Below are positions 41,591 to 50,968 of a stretch of DNA of 64,000 bases, piece by piece. The notes beneath the pieces are model-generated. The model searched no databases. It saw only the letters and a list, made by a program, of their open reading frames with translations, and had not been told where the DNA came from. A program made the position numbers and the translations under genes. Each line of letters begins with the position of its first letter. Within the stretch, counting starts at the first letter, position 1. Origin of the DNA: CAIQQQ01 sp040399685 (GTDB taxonomy: Bacteria > Pseudomonadota > Alphaproteobacteria > Acetobacterales > Acetobacteraceae); assembly GCA_040399685.1 (NCBI GenBank), contig JBBART010000006.1:105101-169100 (forward strand). The letters are read 5' to 3'.

Positions 41591-43063
41591 ATGACCCAGA
41601 CCCGACCATGGCACGGCGTTCGCACTCGCAAGGCAATCGCTGCCCCAGACCCCGATAGCGCCCCGCGCCGCGTCACCCTTCCTGCGTCGTGGGACGACCG
41701 CGCCGCCGAAGCCGTCTCCGCCCTCGCCCCCGGCGAAGGCCCCGCCACGTTGCAGGACGCCGCCGCCGGCTGGATCGGCCCGATCGCCCAACGAGCCTTG
41801 CGCGCCGGCATTGAAGCCCCGCTCGAAGCCGACCTGCACGCCCTTCTGCTCACCCGTCGCGGGACTGCCACCGATCAGGTCTGGCGCGGCGGCGGCTTCA
41901 AGGCGCCCGGCTTCGTTCTGAACCTCGCCGCGTTCCACTGCCCGCATGACGGGTTCGACACGCAGGGCTTTGCCGACGCCGCCTACACCGCTGCCCTCTC
42001 GATGGCCCTGCTGTCGCCGTCGTCCGCCACCTTGTGCGTCGGCATGAGCGATCTGTCCGGCCTGCTGGCCGCAATCGGCCTGGATTACGACAGTGACGCC
42101 GCCCGTGCCGTTGCCGCCAGCCTCGCCTTCGTGCTGCGCGCCCAGTCAGACCGTGCCTCGGCTGACATGGCCGCCCGATTCGGCGCCCTCACCGAGGCGG
42201 CCGCCCTGCCCACCCCGGTCGCCAGCCCGATGCTCGGCAAAACCATCGCCTTGTCCGTCAACCATCCGCTGCGCCACACCGCCACTACCGCCATCGCCAC
42301 CCCCTGCCGGGCCGAGGCGCTGCTGGGAATCGAGACCGGCGGCATCGCCCCCCCGTTCTCCCCCCTCACCGACAGTGGTGCCCTCACCACAACCGCCCGC
42401 GCCACGCTGGCCGCCCGCGGCATGACGACCGAGGCAGCCCTGGCCGCCACCCTCGCCGGCCGCTCGCCCTTCGCCCAGCCAGGTTCCGCCGCCCACGCCG
42501 CGATGCACGACGCCGTGGCGCCCTATCTGCACGCCATGCCCGCCCGCCCGGCCACGCAGACGGCCACGGACAGCAAGCGCGCCGCCCTGCCCGCGCGCCG
42601 CACCGGCTACACTCAGAAAGCCGCCATCGGTGGCCACAAGATGTTCCTGCGCACCGGCGAATATGCCGACGGCAAGCTCGGCGAGATCTTCATCGGCCTG
42701 CACAAGGAAGGCCCCGCCTTTCGCGGCCTGATGGACAATTTCGCCATCGCCGTCAGCCTCGGCCTGCAAAACGGCGTCAAGCTGGATGATTTCGTGGAGG
42801 CCTTCACCTTCACCCGCTTCGGGCCTGCCGGCACCGTTGAGGGCGACCCCGCCGTCGCCCGCGCCACCTCGCTGCTGGACTACGTGTTCCGCAACCTGGC
42901 CGTGAACTATCTCGGCAAAACCGACCTGCCGGAAGCCGAAGACGAAGCCTACGACACAATCGGCGACGGCGCCCGCGACCGCGCGCCCTTGCTGCCGCTG
43001 GATCTGCCCCAGGAAGACAGCCCGCGCGTGCGCCGCCGCGGCCTGCAACTCGTGGCCAAATAA
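41591..43063 (+). CDS. Stand-alone protein resembling the C-terminal half of class II (B12) ribonucleotide reductase, TSCPD domain
   Basis: 490 residues. The C-terminal part (about 335-450) closely follows the tail of alphaproteobacterial NrdJ: GYTQKAAIGGHKMFLRTGEY, GEIFIGLHKEGPAFRGLMDN, DDFVEAFTFTRFGPAGTVEG, LLDYVFRNLAVNYLG. The middle (FDTQGFADAA ... LSGLLAAIGLDYDSDAARAVAASLAF) resembles the helical part of the RNR barrel in degraded form. The RNR active-site NxCxE region, the ATP cone and the C-terminal redox Cys pair are all absent, so it is unlikely to reduce nucleotides. It could bind or regulate the real reductase, or have another role. ATG at 41591 chosen; RidA follows after 12 bases. 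Confidence 0.75.
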   Translation: MTQTRPWHGVRTRKAIAAPDPDSAPRRVTLPASWDDRAAEAVSALAPGEGPATLQDAAAGWIGPIAQRALRAGIEAPLEADLHALLLTRRGTATDQVWRGGGFKAPGFVLNLAAFHCPHDGFDTQGFADAAYTAALSMALLSPSSATLCVGMSDLSGLLAAIGLDYDSDAARAVAASLAFVLRAQSDRASADMAARFGALTEAAALPTPVASPMLGKTIALSVNHPLRHTATTAIATPCRAEALLGIETGGIAPPFSPLTDSGALTTTARATLAARGMTTEAALAATLAGRSPFAQPGSAAHAAMHDAVAPYLHAMPARPATQTATDSKRAALPARRTGYTQKAAIGGHKMFLRTGEYADGKLGEIFIGLHKEGPAFRGLMDNFAIAVSLGLQNGVKLDDFVEAFTFTRFGPAGTVEGDPAVARATSLLDYVFRNLAVNYLGKTDLPEAEDEAYDTIGDGARDRAPLLPLDLPQEDSPRVRRRGLQLVAK

Positions 43064-43075
43064 GGACCAACCCGC

Positions 43076-43540
43076 ATGAGCCGCATCGAAACCCGCCTCG
43101 CCGAACTCGGCATCACCCTGCCCACCCCGATGGCGCCGGTGGCCAACTATGTGCCCTACGTCATCACCGGCGATCTGGTGGTCATCTCCGGCCAGATCCC
43201 GGCGCGTGACGGTGCGGTGGCCTTCAAGGGCAAACTTGGCGACGTGGTGTCGGTGGAAACCGGCGTAGAAGCCGCCCAACTGTGCTTCATCAACCTGCTC
43301 GCCCAACTCCGCGCCGCCTGCGATGGCGATCTGGACCGCGTGCAACAGGTGGTGCGCCTCGGCGGCTTCATCGCCTGCGTGCCGGAATTCACCACCCACG
43401 CCCAGGTGATGAACGGCGCATCGGACATGTCGGTGGCCGTCTTCGGCGACGCCGGCCGCCACGCCCGCAGCACCATCGGCGTGCCGTCACTGCCGCTCGA
43501 TGCCGCCGTTGAGGTCGAAGGCATCTTCAGGTTTGCCTGA
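43076..43540 (+). CDS. RidA family protein (YjgF/YER057c/UK114)
   Basis: 154 residues of the RidA/Rid7-like type. RidA proteins hydrolyse reactive enamines and imines released by PLP enzymes. Visible are VPYVITGDLVVISGQIPARDG, LCFINLLAQLRAACDGDLDRVQQVVRLGGFIA and GRHARSTIGVPSLPLDAAVEVEG; the Arg before STIGV matches the substrate Arg of active RidA. It is 12 bases after the RNR-like gene and 26 bases before the DUF482 gene, probably one transcript. Confidence 0.9.
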   Translation: MSRIETRLAELGITLPTPMAPVANYVPYVITGDLVVISGQIPARDGAVAFKGKLGDVVSVETGVEAAQLCFINLLAQLRAACDGDLDRVQQVVRLGGFIACVPEFTTHAQVMNGASDMSVAVFGDAGRHARSTIGVPSLPLDAAVEVEGIFRFA

Positions 43541-43566
43541 ACGCCACCCGGCCCCATCTTCTGAGC

Positions 43567-44718
43567 ATGACCAACCTCACGCTCACTTTGCACCGCGCGA
43601 TCGCCGACATCGCGCCCGCCGACTGGAACGCCTGCGCCGGGCCGGACAATCCCTTCGTCAGCCACGCATTCCTGGCGGCGGTTGAGGACAGCGGCTCGGC
43701 CGGCAAGCGCACCGGCTGGCTGCCGCAACACGCGGTGCTGCGCGATGCGGCGGGCTCGGTTGTCGGCTGTGCGCCGATGTATGCCAAGCAGCACAGCTAC
43801 GGCGAATACGTGTTCGACCACGGCTGGGCCCAGGCCTTCGAACGCGCCGGCGGGCGCTATTACCCCAAGCTACAGGTCGCCTCCCCCTTCAGCCCGGTGC
43901 CCGGCCCGCGACTGCTCATCCGACCCGGCTCCGGCCTCACCACAGATGCGATGGCCCAGGCCCTGGCCCAGGCCTGCGAGGAAATCGGCGTGTCCTCCGT
44001 CCACACCACCTTCTGCACCGAAGCGGAATGGACGGCCCTGGGCGAAGCCGGCTGGCTGCAACGCATGGGCATGCAGTTCCACTGGCAGAACAACAACTAC
44101 GCCAGCTTCGACGATTTCCTCGGCGCCCTCGCCTCGCGCAAACGCAAATCCCTGAAACGCGAACGCCGCGACGCCAATGCCTGCGGCCTGGAATTCGTCA
44201 CCCTGCGCGGCGGCGACATCACCAAGACCCATTGGGACGCCTTCTATCGGTTCTATTCCTCCACCGTCGATCGCAAATGGGGCAGCGCGTACCTCACCGA
44301 GGAATTCTTCCCGCTGCTCGGCCAATACGTGGGCGACCGCGTGGTGCTGATGATGGCCCTGCAAAACGGTGTGCCGGTGGCCGGCGCGCTGAACCTGCTG
44401 GGCACCGACACACTGTATGGCCGCAACTGGGGCTGCGAGGGCGACTTCCCCTTCCTGCACTTCGAACTTTGCTATTACCGCGCCATCGACTTCGCCATCG
44501 AACACAACCTCTCCCGCGTCGAGGCCGGCGCCCAGGGCGAACACAAGATCCAGCGCGGGTATTTGCCCAGCCCCACCTATTCCGCCCACTGGATCGCGCA
44601 TCCTGGGCTGCGGAACGCCGTTGGCGAGTTTTTGGTGCAGGAACGCGCCGACAAACTGGCCGAGATGGCGGAGTTGGCGGAATTTAGTCCGTATCGTCGG
44701 GCGGGGGATGAGGGGTAG
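43567..44718 (+). CDS. GNAT/FemAB-like protein, DUF482 family
   Basis: 383 residues of the DUF482 (COG3146) family, GNAT-fold proteins related to FemAB peptidyltransferases. Visible are DWNACAGPDNPFVSHAFLAAVE, LFDHGWAQAFERAGG-like segments (VFDHGWAQAFERAGGRYYPK), HWQNNNYASFDDFLGALASRKRKSLKRERR and GCEGDFPFLHFELCYYRAIDFAIEH with EAGAQGEHKIQRGY. Function unknown; aminoacyl or acyl transfer to an envelope or metabolite target is inferred. Last gene of the RNR-like/RidA cluster. Confidence 0.86.
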   Translation: MTNLTLTLHRAIADIAPADWNACAGPDNPFVSHAFLAAVEDSGSAGKRTGWLPQHAVLRDAAGSVVGCAPMYAKQHSYGEYVFDHGWAQAFERAGGRYYPKLQVASPFSPVPGPRLLIRPGSGLTTDAMAQALAQACEEIGVSSVHTTFCTEAEWTALGEAGWLQRMGMQFHWQNNNYASFDDFLGALASRKRKSLKRERRDANACGLEFVTLRGGDITKTHWDAFYRFYSSTVDRKWGSAYLTEEFFPLLGQYVGDRVVLMMALQNGVPVAGALNLLGTDTLYGRNWGCEGDFPFLHFELCYYRAIDFAIEHNLSRVEAGAQGEHKIQRGYLPSPTYSAHWIAHPGLRNAVGEFLVQERADKLAEMAELAEFSPYRRAGDEG

Positions 44719-44779
44719 GCTGCGTTAACACGCAGTCGGGGCCTCGAATGTTGTTCAAGTCGTTTCTGGTTTTGGTGGC

Positions 44780-46795
44780 TTGAGCGCCGGATATTCCGCC
44801 CGCGTGGCGGATTTTCTGTTGGCCGACCGGGTGCGCCTGGTGGAAACGCTGTGCACAGACCAGGTTCGGTCATTTCGCGTCAATGAATCCCAGCAGCTTC
44901 GCGCCTGGGATGTTTCAATCGGCGTCCTGCAAGACGCCTTGCGCCCCCTTCCAGATGCCGCCGACTGGCGACTGATTTTGGAATTCCCCATGCGCCGCCT
45001 AGGGCGACGTATCGATGCGCTTCTGATCACCCCACGTGGCACGCTGGTTCTGGAGTTCAAAGTGGGGGCAGAGGCCCACACAAACGCCGACCGCCGCCAA
45101 GCCGAAGATTACGCACTGGACCTGCAGGACTTCCACGCTGGCAGCCGCCACCACCCCATCGTGCCAATCCTGATCGCAACCCAGGCCAAACCCGCCCGCT
45201 TCGACTGACCGCTTTTCCTCACAGGCGCCTCCACACCGCTGGAAGCATCCGCCGCTGATCTTGGCAGTATCCTTGGGCAAGTTTGGCAAAGACTGCCCCT
45301 CCCGCGCACACCACTCGATGTCGATGCCTGGGAGCACACACCCTACCGCCCCGTGCCCGGCATCATCGACGCTGCTTGCACCCTCTACTCCCACCATGGC
45401 GTGGCCGACATCGCCGCAGCCCGCGCCGACGCCATCAATCTTACCACCACCACCGATGCGATCCTACATGCCATCCAGCGTGCAAAGACCCAGAGCCAGC
45501 ATATAGCTTTGTTCATCACCGGAATTCCGGGGGCAGGCAAAACCCTGTGCGGACTCAACGCCGTGTTCGGCACAGGTCGCGAGGCGAATGCCATTTTCCT
45601 CACCGGCAACCCGACATTGGTGCATGTGCTGCGCGAAGCCCTGGCACGCGATGCGGCCAACGGTGACCGCCACGTTATGCGCGCCGCGCGCCAGCGGACC
45701 AAGACATCCATCCAAGCGCTGCCAGCTTTCCGCGACGAATACGTCCGCAAGGTCGAGACGACACCACCAGAGCAAGTGGCCGTCATCGACGAGGCCCAAC
45801 GCGCCTGGTCCAGCGCGCATGCCATTCGCAAGAGCGTCGACCGTCCCGTGCCACTCACCGATTCCGAGCCCGGCCATTTGCTGGAAATCATGGGACGCCA
45901 CCCAGACTGGGCCGTTGTGGTCTGCCTGATCGGCAACGGCCAGGAAATCCATGACGGCGAAGGCGGCCTCGCCGAATGGGGGGCCGCTTTAGCCGCACAA
46001 CCCAAATGGCAGGTGCTCGCAGCCCCCGCCACACTGACCGCCACCGACCCGCGCCAGCTTCTGCCCACTTTGCCCGGCATGCAGGTTCTTCCCGCGTTGC
46101 ACCTGGACGTGCCGATGCGCAGCCTTCGCAACAGCGCCGCCGCCCCATGGGTAGATGCCATCCTTGAAGGCCGGATCAGCGACGCACGCCACATCGCCGA
46201 AACCCGCGGTCCCATTCCATTCGTCATCACCCGCGATCTCGATGCCTTGCGCGCCCATCTGCGCCTGACCGCCCGCGGCAACCGGCGTGCTGGACTGGTG
46301 GCAAGTTCCGGCGCCAAGCGCCTGCGGGCGGAAGGATTGGGCAGCGAATTGGCGCATATGGATTCAGGCGCCGTTGCGCGCTGGTTTCTCGATCACTGGC
46401 CCGAAGACGTTCGCGCATCAGACGCTCTGGAACAGATCGCCACCGAATTCTCCTGCCAGGGACTGGAGCTCGACCATGTCGGCCTCTGCTGGGGCGGCGA
46501 TCTGGTCCGAACATCCGGATGGCAGGTTCGCGACTTCATCGGCACAAAGTGGACACTGCCCCGAGGGGCCGAGGCCATCGCCAACCGCTTCAACACCTAT
46601 CGCGTCCTGCTCACCCGCGCCCGCTACGAAACCGTGATCTGGGTCCCGCGAGGCGATGCGGGTGATCGCACACGTCAGCCGTCTGAACTCGATCTGGTAG
46701 CCGATTATCTTCTGCAATGCGGCGCAAAGATGCTGACAGAATTAGCAACGGGCCCATCGGCTGAACCAGCGATGGCTCAGCCGATATTGGTGTGA
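44780..46795 (+). pseudogene. COG3410/DUF2075 nuclease-helicase interrupted by one in-frame TGA
   Basis: The frame runs from a TTG at 44780 to 46795 with one stop, TGA at 45206-45208 (codon 143), between PARFD and PLFLTGAST. The bases after it (45209-45352) stay open in the same frame and encode family-like sequence (DAWEHTPYRPVPGIIDAA). Before the stop lies a NERD/PD-(D/E)xK-like nuclease (RRIDALLITPRGTLVLEFKVG). After it come Walker A GIPGAGKT (about residue 252), Walker B VAVIDEAQRAW and helicase motifs to FNTYRVLLTRAR. The full product would be about 671 residues, normal for the family. Expressed from an internal start, the second part (from about 45353) would be an ATPase without nuclease. 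A sequencing error or TGA readthrough is not excluded. Confidence 0.82.
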
Positions 46796-46816
46796 ATTAC
46801 AGCGCCAACAATATAT

Positions 46817-48154
46817 TCATCGCGACCGCGCAGTTGCGCCGCGATGATTGTCAGGCAAACGGGCGTGCCCAAACAGCTTATCGCGCAACGTTCCCGGTCG
46901 ATAGGCGGTCTTGTAGACGCCGCGCGCCTGCAACTCAGGAACCACCAAGTCCACAATGTCGCCAACACATTCGGGCGTGACGGTGCGGGAGAGATTGAAC
47001 CCGTCCACATCCGCTTCCGTCACCCAGGATTGCAGCACATCGGCCACCGTTGTCGGCGAACCCACAATCGGCGGCTGGCGACTGCCGAGAATGAAACTGT
47101 CGATCAACTTGCGCTTCGTCCATACCGAGGCTGCGCGCGTGGTGATGGATTCCACGTTGGACTGATTGGCCTGGGTGGTCTGCGCCCCAATCGGCTCATC
47201 CATCTCGAATTTCGAGAAATCCATCCCGGTAGAGGCCGAGAACTGCGCCAGTGCACCCTCAACGCTCGCATAGGTGCGATAATCGGCCAGCTTGTCCGCC
47301 GCCTCCGCATCGGTGCGGCCGACAACGATGGTGGCCCCCACAAAGATCCTCAACGGATGCAGTGCCTGGGCGCGAAGATCGGATACCAACGCCGCCACCT
47401 GCGGCTTGCTGATGCCGTTGACGAACACGCATTCCGCATGAGCGGCAGCGAATTGCCGGCCACGAGTAGAAGCTCCCGCCTGATACAGCACCGGCGTACG
47501 CTGTGGCGTGGGCGCGCAAAGATGGATGGCATCCATCGCGTAACGGCCAGCGCCCTGCACACGGTGCACCTTCGATGGGTCGGTGAAAATTCCGTTGGCG
47601 CGATCGTTCACCACCGCGCCGTCTTCCCAACTGCCTTCCCAAAGCCGGTAGACGGTATCGAGATAATCATCCGCCCAGTCATATCGCTCGTCATGCGGCA
47701 CCTGCACCGGCAGGCCCACGGCGCGGGCGGCACTGTCCAGATAGCCGGTGACAATGTTCCAGCCAATCCGCCCCTTGGTGAGGCTGTCCAACGTGGACAT
47801 GCGGCGCGCGAACAGGAACGGCGGCTCATAGGTTGTTGTGCAGGTCACGCCAAAACCCAAATGCTCGGTGGCCGCGGCCATCGCCGGGATCAGCATCAGC
47901 GGGTCCCCAAGCGGGATCTGCACGGCATTGCGAATGGCCGCCTCCGGGCCGCCGCCGAACACGTCATAGGTGCCAAGGACATCGGCCAGAAACAGGCCAT
48001 CGAACAGGCCGCGTTCCAGCGTTTTTGCCAGTTCGGTCCAATAGGCAAGCTCACCATAACGATGCGATTGGTCGCGTGGGTGGCGCCACATCCCCTGCTG
48101 AATATGGCCGACAGTGTTCATGTCAAACGCGTTCAGCAGGATCTCACGATTCAT
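46817..48154 (-). CDS. LLM-class flavin-dependent monooxygenase, NtaA/SnaA/DszA family
   Basis: 445 residues, the usual length of the NtaA/SnaA/DszA branch of bacterial-luciferase-like monooxygenases, which use FMNH2 and O2. Family segments include LLNAFDMNTVGHIQQGMWRHP, YWTELAKTLERGLFDGLFLADVLG, GFGVTCTTTYEPPFLFARRMSTLD, GRIGWNIVTGYLDSAA and LYQAGASTRGRQFAA. Known substrates are nitrilotriacetate, sulphones and pristinamycin. No flavin reductase is nearby. It is the last gene of the ABC-import operon, overlapping the permease gene by ATGA, so it likely acts on the imported compound. Confidence 0.93.
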   Translation of the reverse strand: MNREILLNAFDMNTVGHIQQGMWRHPRDQSHRYGELAYWTELAKTLERGLFDGLFLADVLGTYDVFGGGPEAAIRNAVQIPLGDPLMLIPAMAAATEHLGFGVTCTTTYEPPFLFARRMSTLDSLTKGRIGWNIVTGYLDSAARAVGLPVQVPHDERYDWADDYLDTVYRLWEGSWEDGAVVNDRANGIFTDPSKVHRVQGAGRYAMDAIHLCAPTPQRTPVLYQAGASTRGRQFAAAHAECVFVNGISKPQVAALVSDLRAQALHPLRIFVGATIVVGRTDAEAADKLADYRTYASVEGALAQFSASTGMDFSKFEMDEPIGAQTTQANQSNVESITTRAASVWTKRKLIDSFILGSRQPPIVGSPTTVADVLQSWVTEADVDGFNLSRTVTPECVGDIVDLVVPELQARGVYKTAYRPGTLRDKLFGHARLPDNHRGATARSR

Positions 48155-49071
48155 TTTGTTCTTTCAGAACGAGGGTCAAAGGCGTGCTGCAAGCCGTCAC
48201 CCAGAAAGTTGACGGCAATCACCGTCACGAAGATCAACAGGCCCGGATAGACCGCCAAGGCTGGGGCGGTGGCAACCAATTCCTGTGCGTTGTTCAGCAT
48301 ATTTCCCCAACTCGGCGTGGGCGGCACGACGCCGAAGCCGAGAAAGCTGAGCACGCTTTCGAACAGGATGACGCGGCCCACCGTCAGGGTGAACGACACG
48401 ATGATGGGTGTGGCGATATTCGGCAAGATATGCGTGGCCATCATGTAGCCGGCACGCCCGCCAGAGGCGCGGGCAGCCCGCACGTAATCCCGCTCGCGGA
48501 TTTGCATGGTGGCTGCACGCACCAGGCGCGCGATGGCTGTCCAGTCAACGATGGAGATAATCACCACAATCCGCCAAAATCCGGCAGCGCCCGAGCGGGC
48601 GAAATCCTGCCCAAAGCCGAGCTTGGTCAGATCGATCGCGCCCAGCACAATCAGCAGCGGCAACAGTGGCAAAGCGATCATGCCATCGGTCACGCGCATC
48701 AGCACGCCATCGATCTTGCCGCCGAAATAACCCGCGATGACACCCACCGCCACACCAATGGCGCCGCCCACCAGCGTGGCCAACAGGCCCACCAGCAATG
48801 AGATCTGCCCACCGATCATCAGGCGGATCAACACATCCCGCCCTGCTTCGTCCATCCCCAGCGGATGCCCCGGCTCTGGCGGATCAAACCGCGCGAACAG
48901 ATCCGTCACGTCCGGATCGATGCCGAGGACATACTGCATCGGAAACGCCGCCAGCACGAACAGCACCAGTGCCGAGAGAATGAACAGGCTCGCCATGCCG
49001 GTGCGATGCGTGCGGAACCGGCGCCAGCGCAGCGTCCAGATTCCGATGGCGGCGTCAGGTGAGGCCTTCAC
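48151..49071 (-). CDS. ABC transporter permease, DppC type
   Basis: 306 residues with six predicted helices. The N-terminal cytoplasmic stretch (WRRFRTHRTGMASLFIL) and the periplasmic loop with FDPPEPGHPLGMDEAGRDVLIRLMIGGQISL are typical of DppC/OppC permeases. The EAA loop is RAARASGGRAGYMMATHILPNIATPII. It pairs with the DppB-type permease upstream to form the membrane channel. Both ends overlap neighbours by ATGA. Confidence 0.94.
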   Translation of the reverse strand: MKASPDAAIGIWTLRWRRFRTHRTGMASLFILSALVLFVLAAFPMQYVLGIDPDVTDLFARFDPPEPGHPLGMDEAGRDVLIRLMIGGQISLLVGLLATLVGGAIGVAVGVIAGYFGGKIDGVLMRVTDGMIALPLLPLLIVLGAIDLTKLGFGQDFARSGAAGFWRIVVIISIVDWTAIARLVRAATMQIRERDYVRAARASGGRAGYMMATHILPNIATPIIVSFTLTVGRVILFESVLSFLGFGVVPPTPSWGNMLNNAQELVATAPALAVYPGLLIFVTVIAVNFLGDGLQHAFDPRSERTK

Positions 49072-50027
49072 AGCGTGATCCTGGGGTCGAGCCAGCTATA
49101 GGCGAGGTCGGCCAGTAAGTTGCTCGCCAGCGTCACCAAGGTTGCGAACAGCAGGCCAGAAAGCGCGAGGTTGAAATCGTTCGACAGAATGGAATCATAG
49201 ATCATCTTGCCCATGCCCGGCTGGGCAAACATCGTCTCGGTCAGCAAGGCGCCGCTGAACAGCGTGCCAAAGCTGAGCGCCATCACCGTCACCACCGGAA
49301 TCATGGCGTTGCGCAGCGCATGCACCAGCACCACGCGCCCCTCGCTGTTGCCCTTGGCGCGGGCGGTGCGCACATGGTCCATCCGCAGCGTCTCGATCAT
49401 ACTGGCGCGCACGAAGCGGGTGAAGCCACCTGTGTTGGCCAGTGCCAATGTCGCCACCGGCATGATGAGATGCCGCGCATGATCCATGAAGCTGCCATCA
49501 CCAATGTTGGAAATACCGCTGGCCGGCAACCAGTGCAGTTTCACGGCGAAGACCAAAATCATCATCAACGCCAGCCAGAACACCGGCACGGAAATGCCGG
49601 CAAAGGCAAACAGGCTGACAAAGCCATCAACCAACCCGCCCGGCTTCAACGCCGCCGCAATTCCCAACACCAATGACAGGATCACGGAGATCACGAAGCT
49701 GATCAGCATCAGCTTGCACGTGGTCCACAACGCCGGCGCCAGCACTTCCAGCACCGGCTGCGAATGGGTGCGCGAAAAGCCAAGATCGCCCTGCACCGCC
49801 GCCCACAGCCAATGCGCATACCGCAGCATCAACGGCTGATCCAGCCCATAGATCGCCCGCAACCGCGCCACCACCTCCGGCGTGGCGCCGGGGTTGGAGG
49901 CGATCATCACGTCCAGCGGATCGCCGGGCATGAGGCCGATCAGCGTATAGATGACAAAGCTCATCACCAGCAGAACCAGAAACGCCTGTAGCGAACGGCG
50001 CAGAATGAAGCGGCCCATTCGGATCAC
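49068..50027 (-). CDS. ABC transporter permease, DppB type
   Basis: 319 residues and six predicted helices. The family N-terminus (FILRRSLQAFLVLLVMSFVIYTLIGLMPGDPLDVM) is followed by LRAIYGLDQPLMLRYAHWL and the EAA loop RTARAKGNSEGRVVLVHALRNAMIPVVT. DPRITL near the end is the usual tail. Partner of the DppC-type permease. Starts and stops overlap the adjacent genes by ATGA. Confidence 0.94.
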   Translation of the reverse strand: MIRMGRFILRRSLQAFLVLLVMSFVIYTLIGLMPGDPLDVMIASNPGATPEVVARLRAIYGLDQPLMLRYAHWLWAAVQGDLGFSRTHSQPVLEVLAPALWTTCKLMLISFVISVILSLVLGIAAALKPGGLVDGFVSLFAFAGISVPVFWLALMMILVFAVKLHWLPASGISNIGDGSFMDHARHLIMPVATLALANTGGFTRFVRASMIETLRMDHVRTARAKGNSEGRVVLVHALRNAMIPVVTVMALSFGTLFSGALLTETMFAQPGMGKMIYDSILSNDFNLALSGLLFATLVTLASNLLADLAYSWLDPRITL

Positions 50028-50968
50028 TCCTTAAAATGACATGCAGCAGATTGCGTGGAGTGCTGCGTCATGGGCTCCAGCAACGGCACCACCTGCGAAC
50101 AGATCGCCTCCGCACGCGGGCAGCGCGTGTGGAACACGCATCCCGATGGCGGGTTCAGCGGGCTTGGCATTTCGCCCTTGATGGTGCCGGCATGGCGCGC
50201 CCGCTTGCGACCAATGCGTGGCACCGCGTCCAACAGCGCCTGGGTGTACGGGTGCGCCGGGCTGGCGAACAGCGTGGCCCGGTCAGCAACTTCGACCAGC
50301 CGGCCGAGATACAGCACCGCCACGCGGTCCACCAGATGGTTCACCACCGCCAGATCGTGGCTGATGAACAGATAGGACAACCCGCTCGCCTCTTGCACCT
50401 CCTTCATCAGGTTCAGCACCTGGCTTTGGATCGACACATCCAGCGCCGACAACGGTTCATCGGCCACAATCAGCCGCGGCGCCGGCGACAATGCGCGCGC
50501 GATGGCGATACGTTGGCGCTGGCCGCCGGAGAATTCATGCGGATAGCGGTTCAGCGCATCCCGCGGCAGGCCGACCTGCTCCACCAATTCCGCTGCCCGG
50601 GCGCGCCTGCTTTCGGGGGTGCCGATGCGCTGGATCAGCAAAGGCTCAGCAATGATCGACGAGATCGGCATGCGCGGATCGAGCGCGCCGAACGGGTCCT
50701 GGAACACAATCTGAATTTTGCGGCGCGCCGCCGGCCAGGTGGCGGCGGTGAGTGGCACGCCTTCGAAGCGCAGCGTGCCGGCGGTGGGGGCCTGCAGCCC
50801 GGCCACCGTATAGCCCAGCGTACTCTTGCCGCTGCCGCTTTCACCCACCAGCGCCAGCGTCTCGCCGGCCTGGATACGCAGGCTCACATCCTGCACAGCG
50901 CGCACCACTTTCCCGCCGGCAGCCGGAAAATGCACGCTGATGCCGTCAATGCCGAGAAGTTCGCTCAT
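50024..50968 (-). CDS. ABC transporter ATP-binding protein, DppF type
   Basis: 314 residues. Walker A GESGSGKSTLGY, Q-loop VFQDPFGALDPRM, signature FSGGQRQRIAIARAL, Walker B LIVADEPLSALD and H-loop FISHDLAVV are complete. The C-terminal oligopeptide-family extension has CVFHTRCPRAEAIC, whose Cys pattern in this branch can bind an Fe-S cluster. Works with the DppD-type ATPase that precedes it. Confidence 0.94.
   Translation of the reverse strand: MSELLGIDGISVHFPAAGGKVVRAVQDVSLRIQAGETLALVGESGSGKSTLGYTVAGLQAPTAGTLRFEGVPLTAATWPAARRKIQIVFQDPFGALDPRMPISSIIAEPLLIQRIGTPESRRARAAELVEQVGLPRDALNRYPHEFSGGQRQRIAIARALSPAPRLIVADEPLSALDVSIQSQVLNLMKEVQEASGLSYLFISHDLAVVNHLVDRVAVLYLGRLVEVADRATLFASPAHPYTQALLDAVPRIGRKRARHAGTIKGEMPSPLNPPSGCVFHTRCPRAEAICSQVVPLLEPMTQHSTQSAACHFKE

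Noticed and set aside
44720..44735. Terminator after the DUF482 gene
   Set aside because: Only a 6-bp stem (CTGCGT/ACGCAG) and no T-run; too weak to list as a feature.
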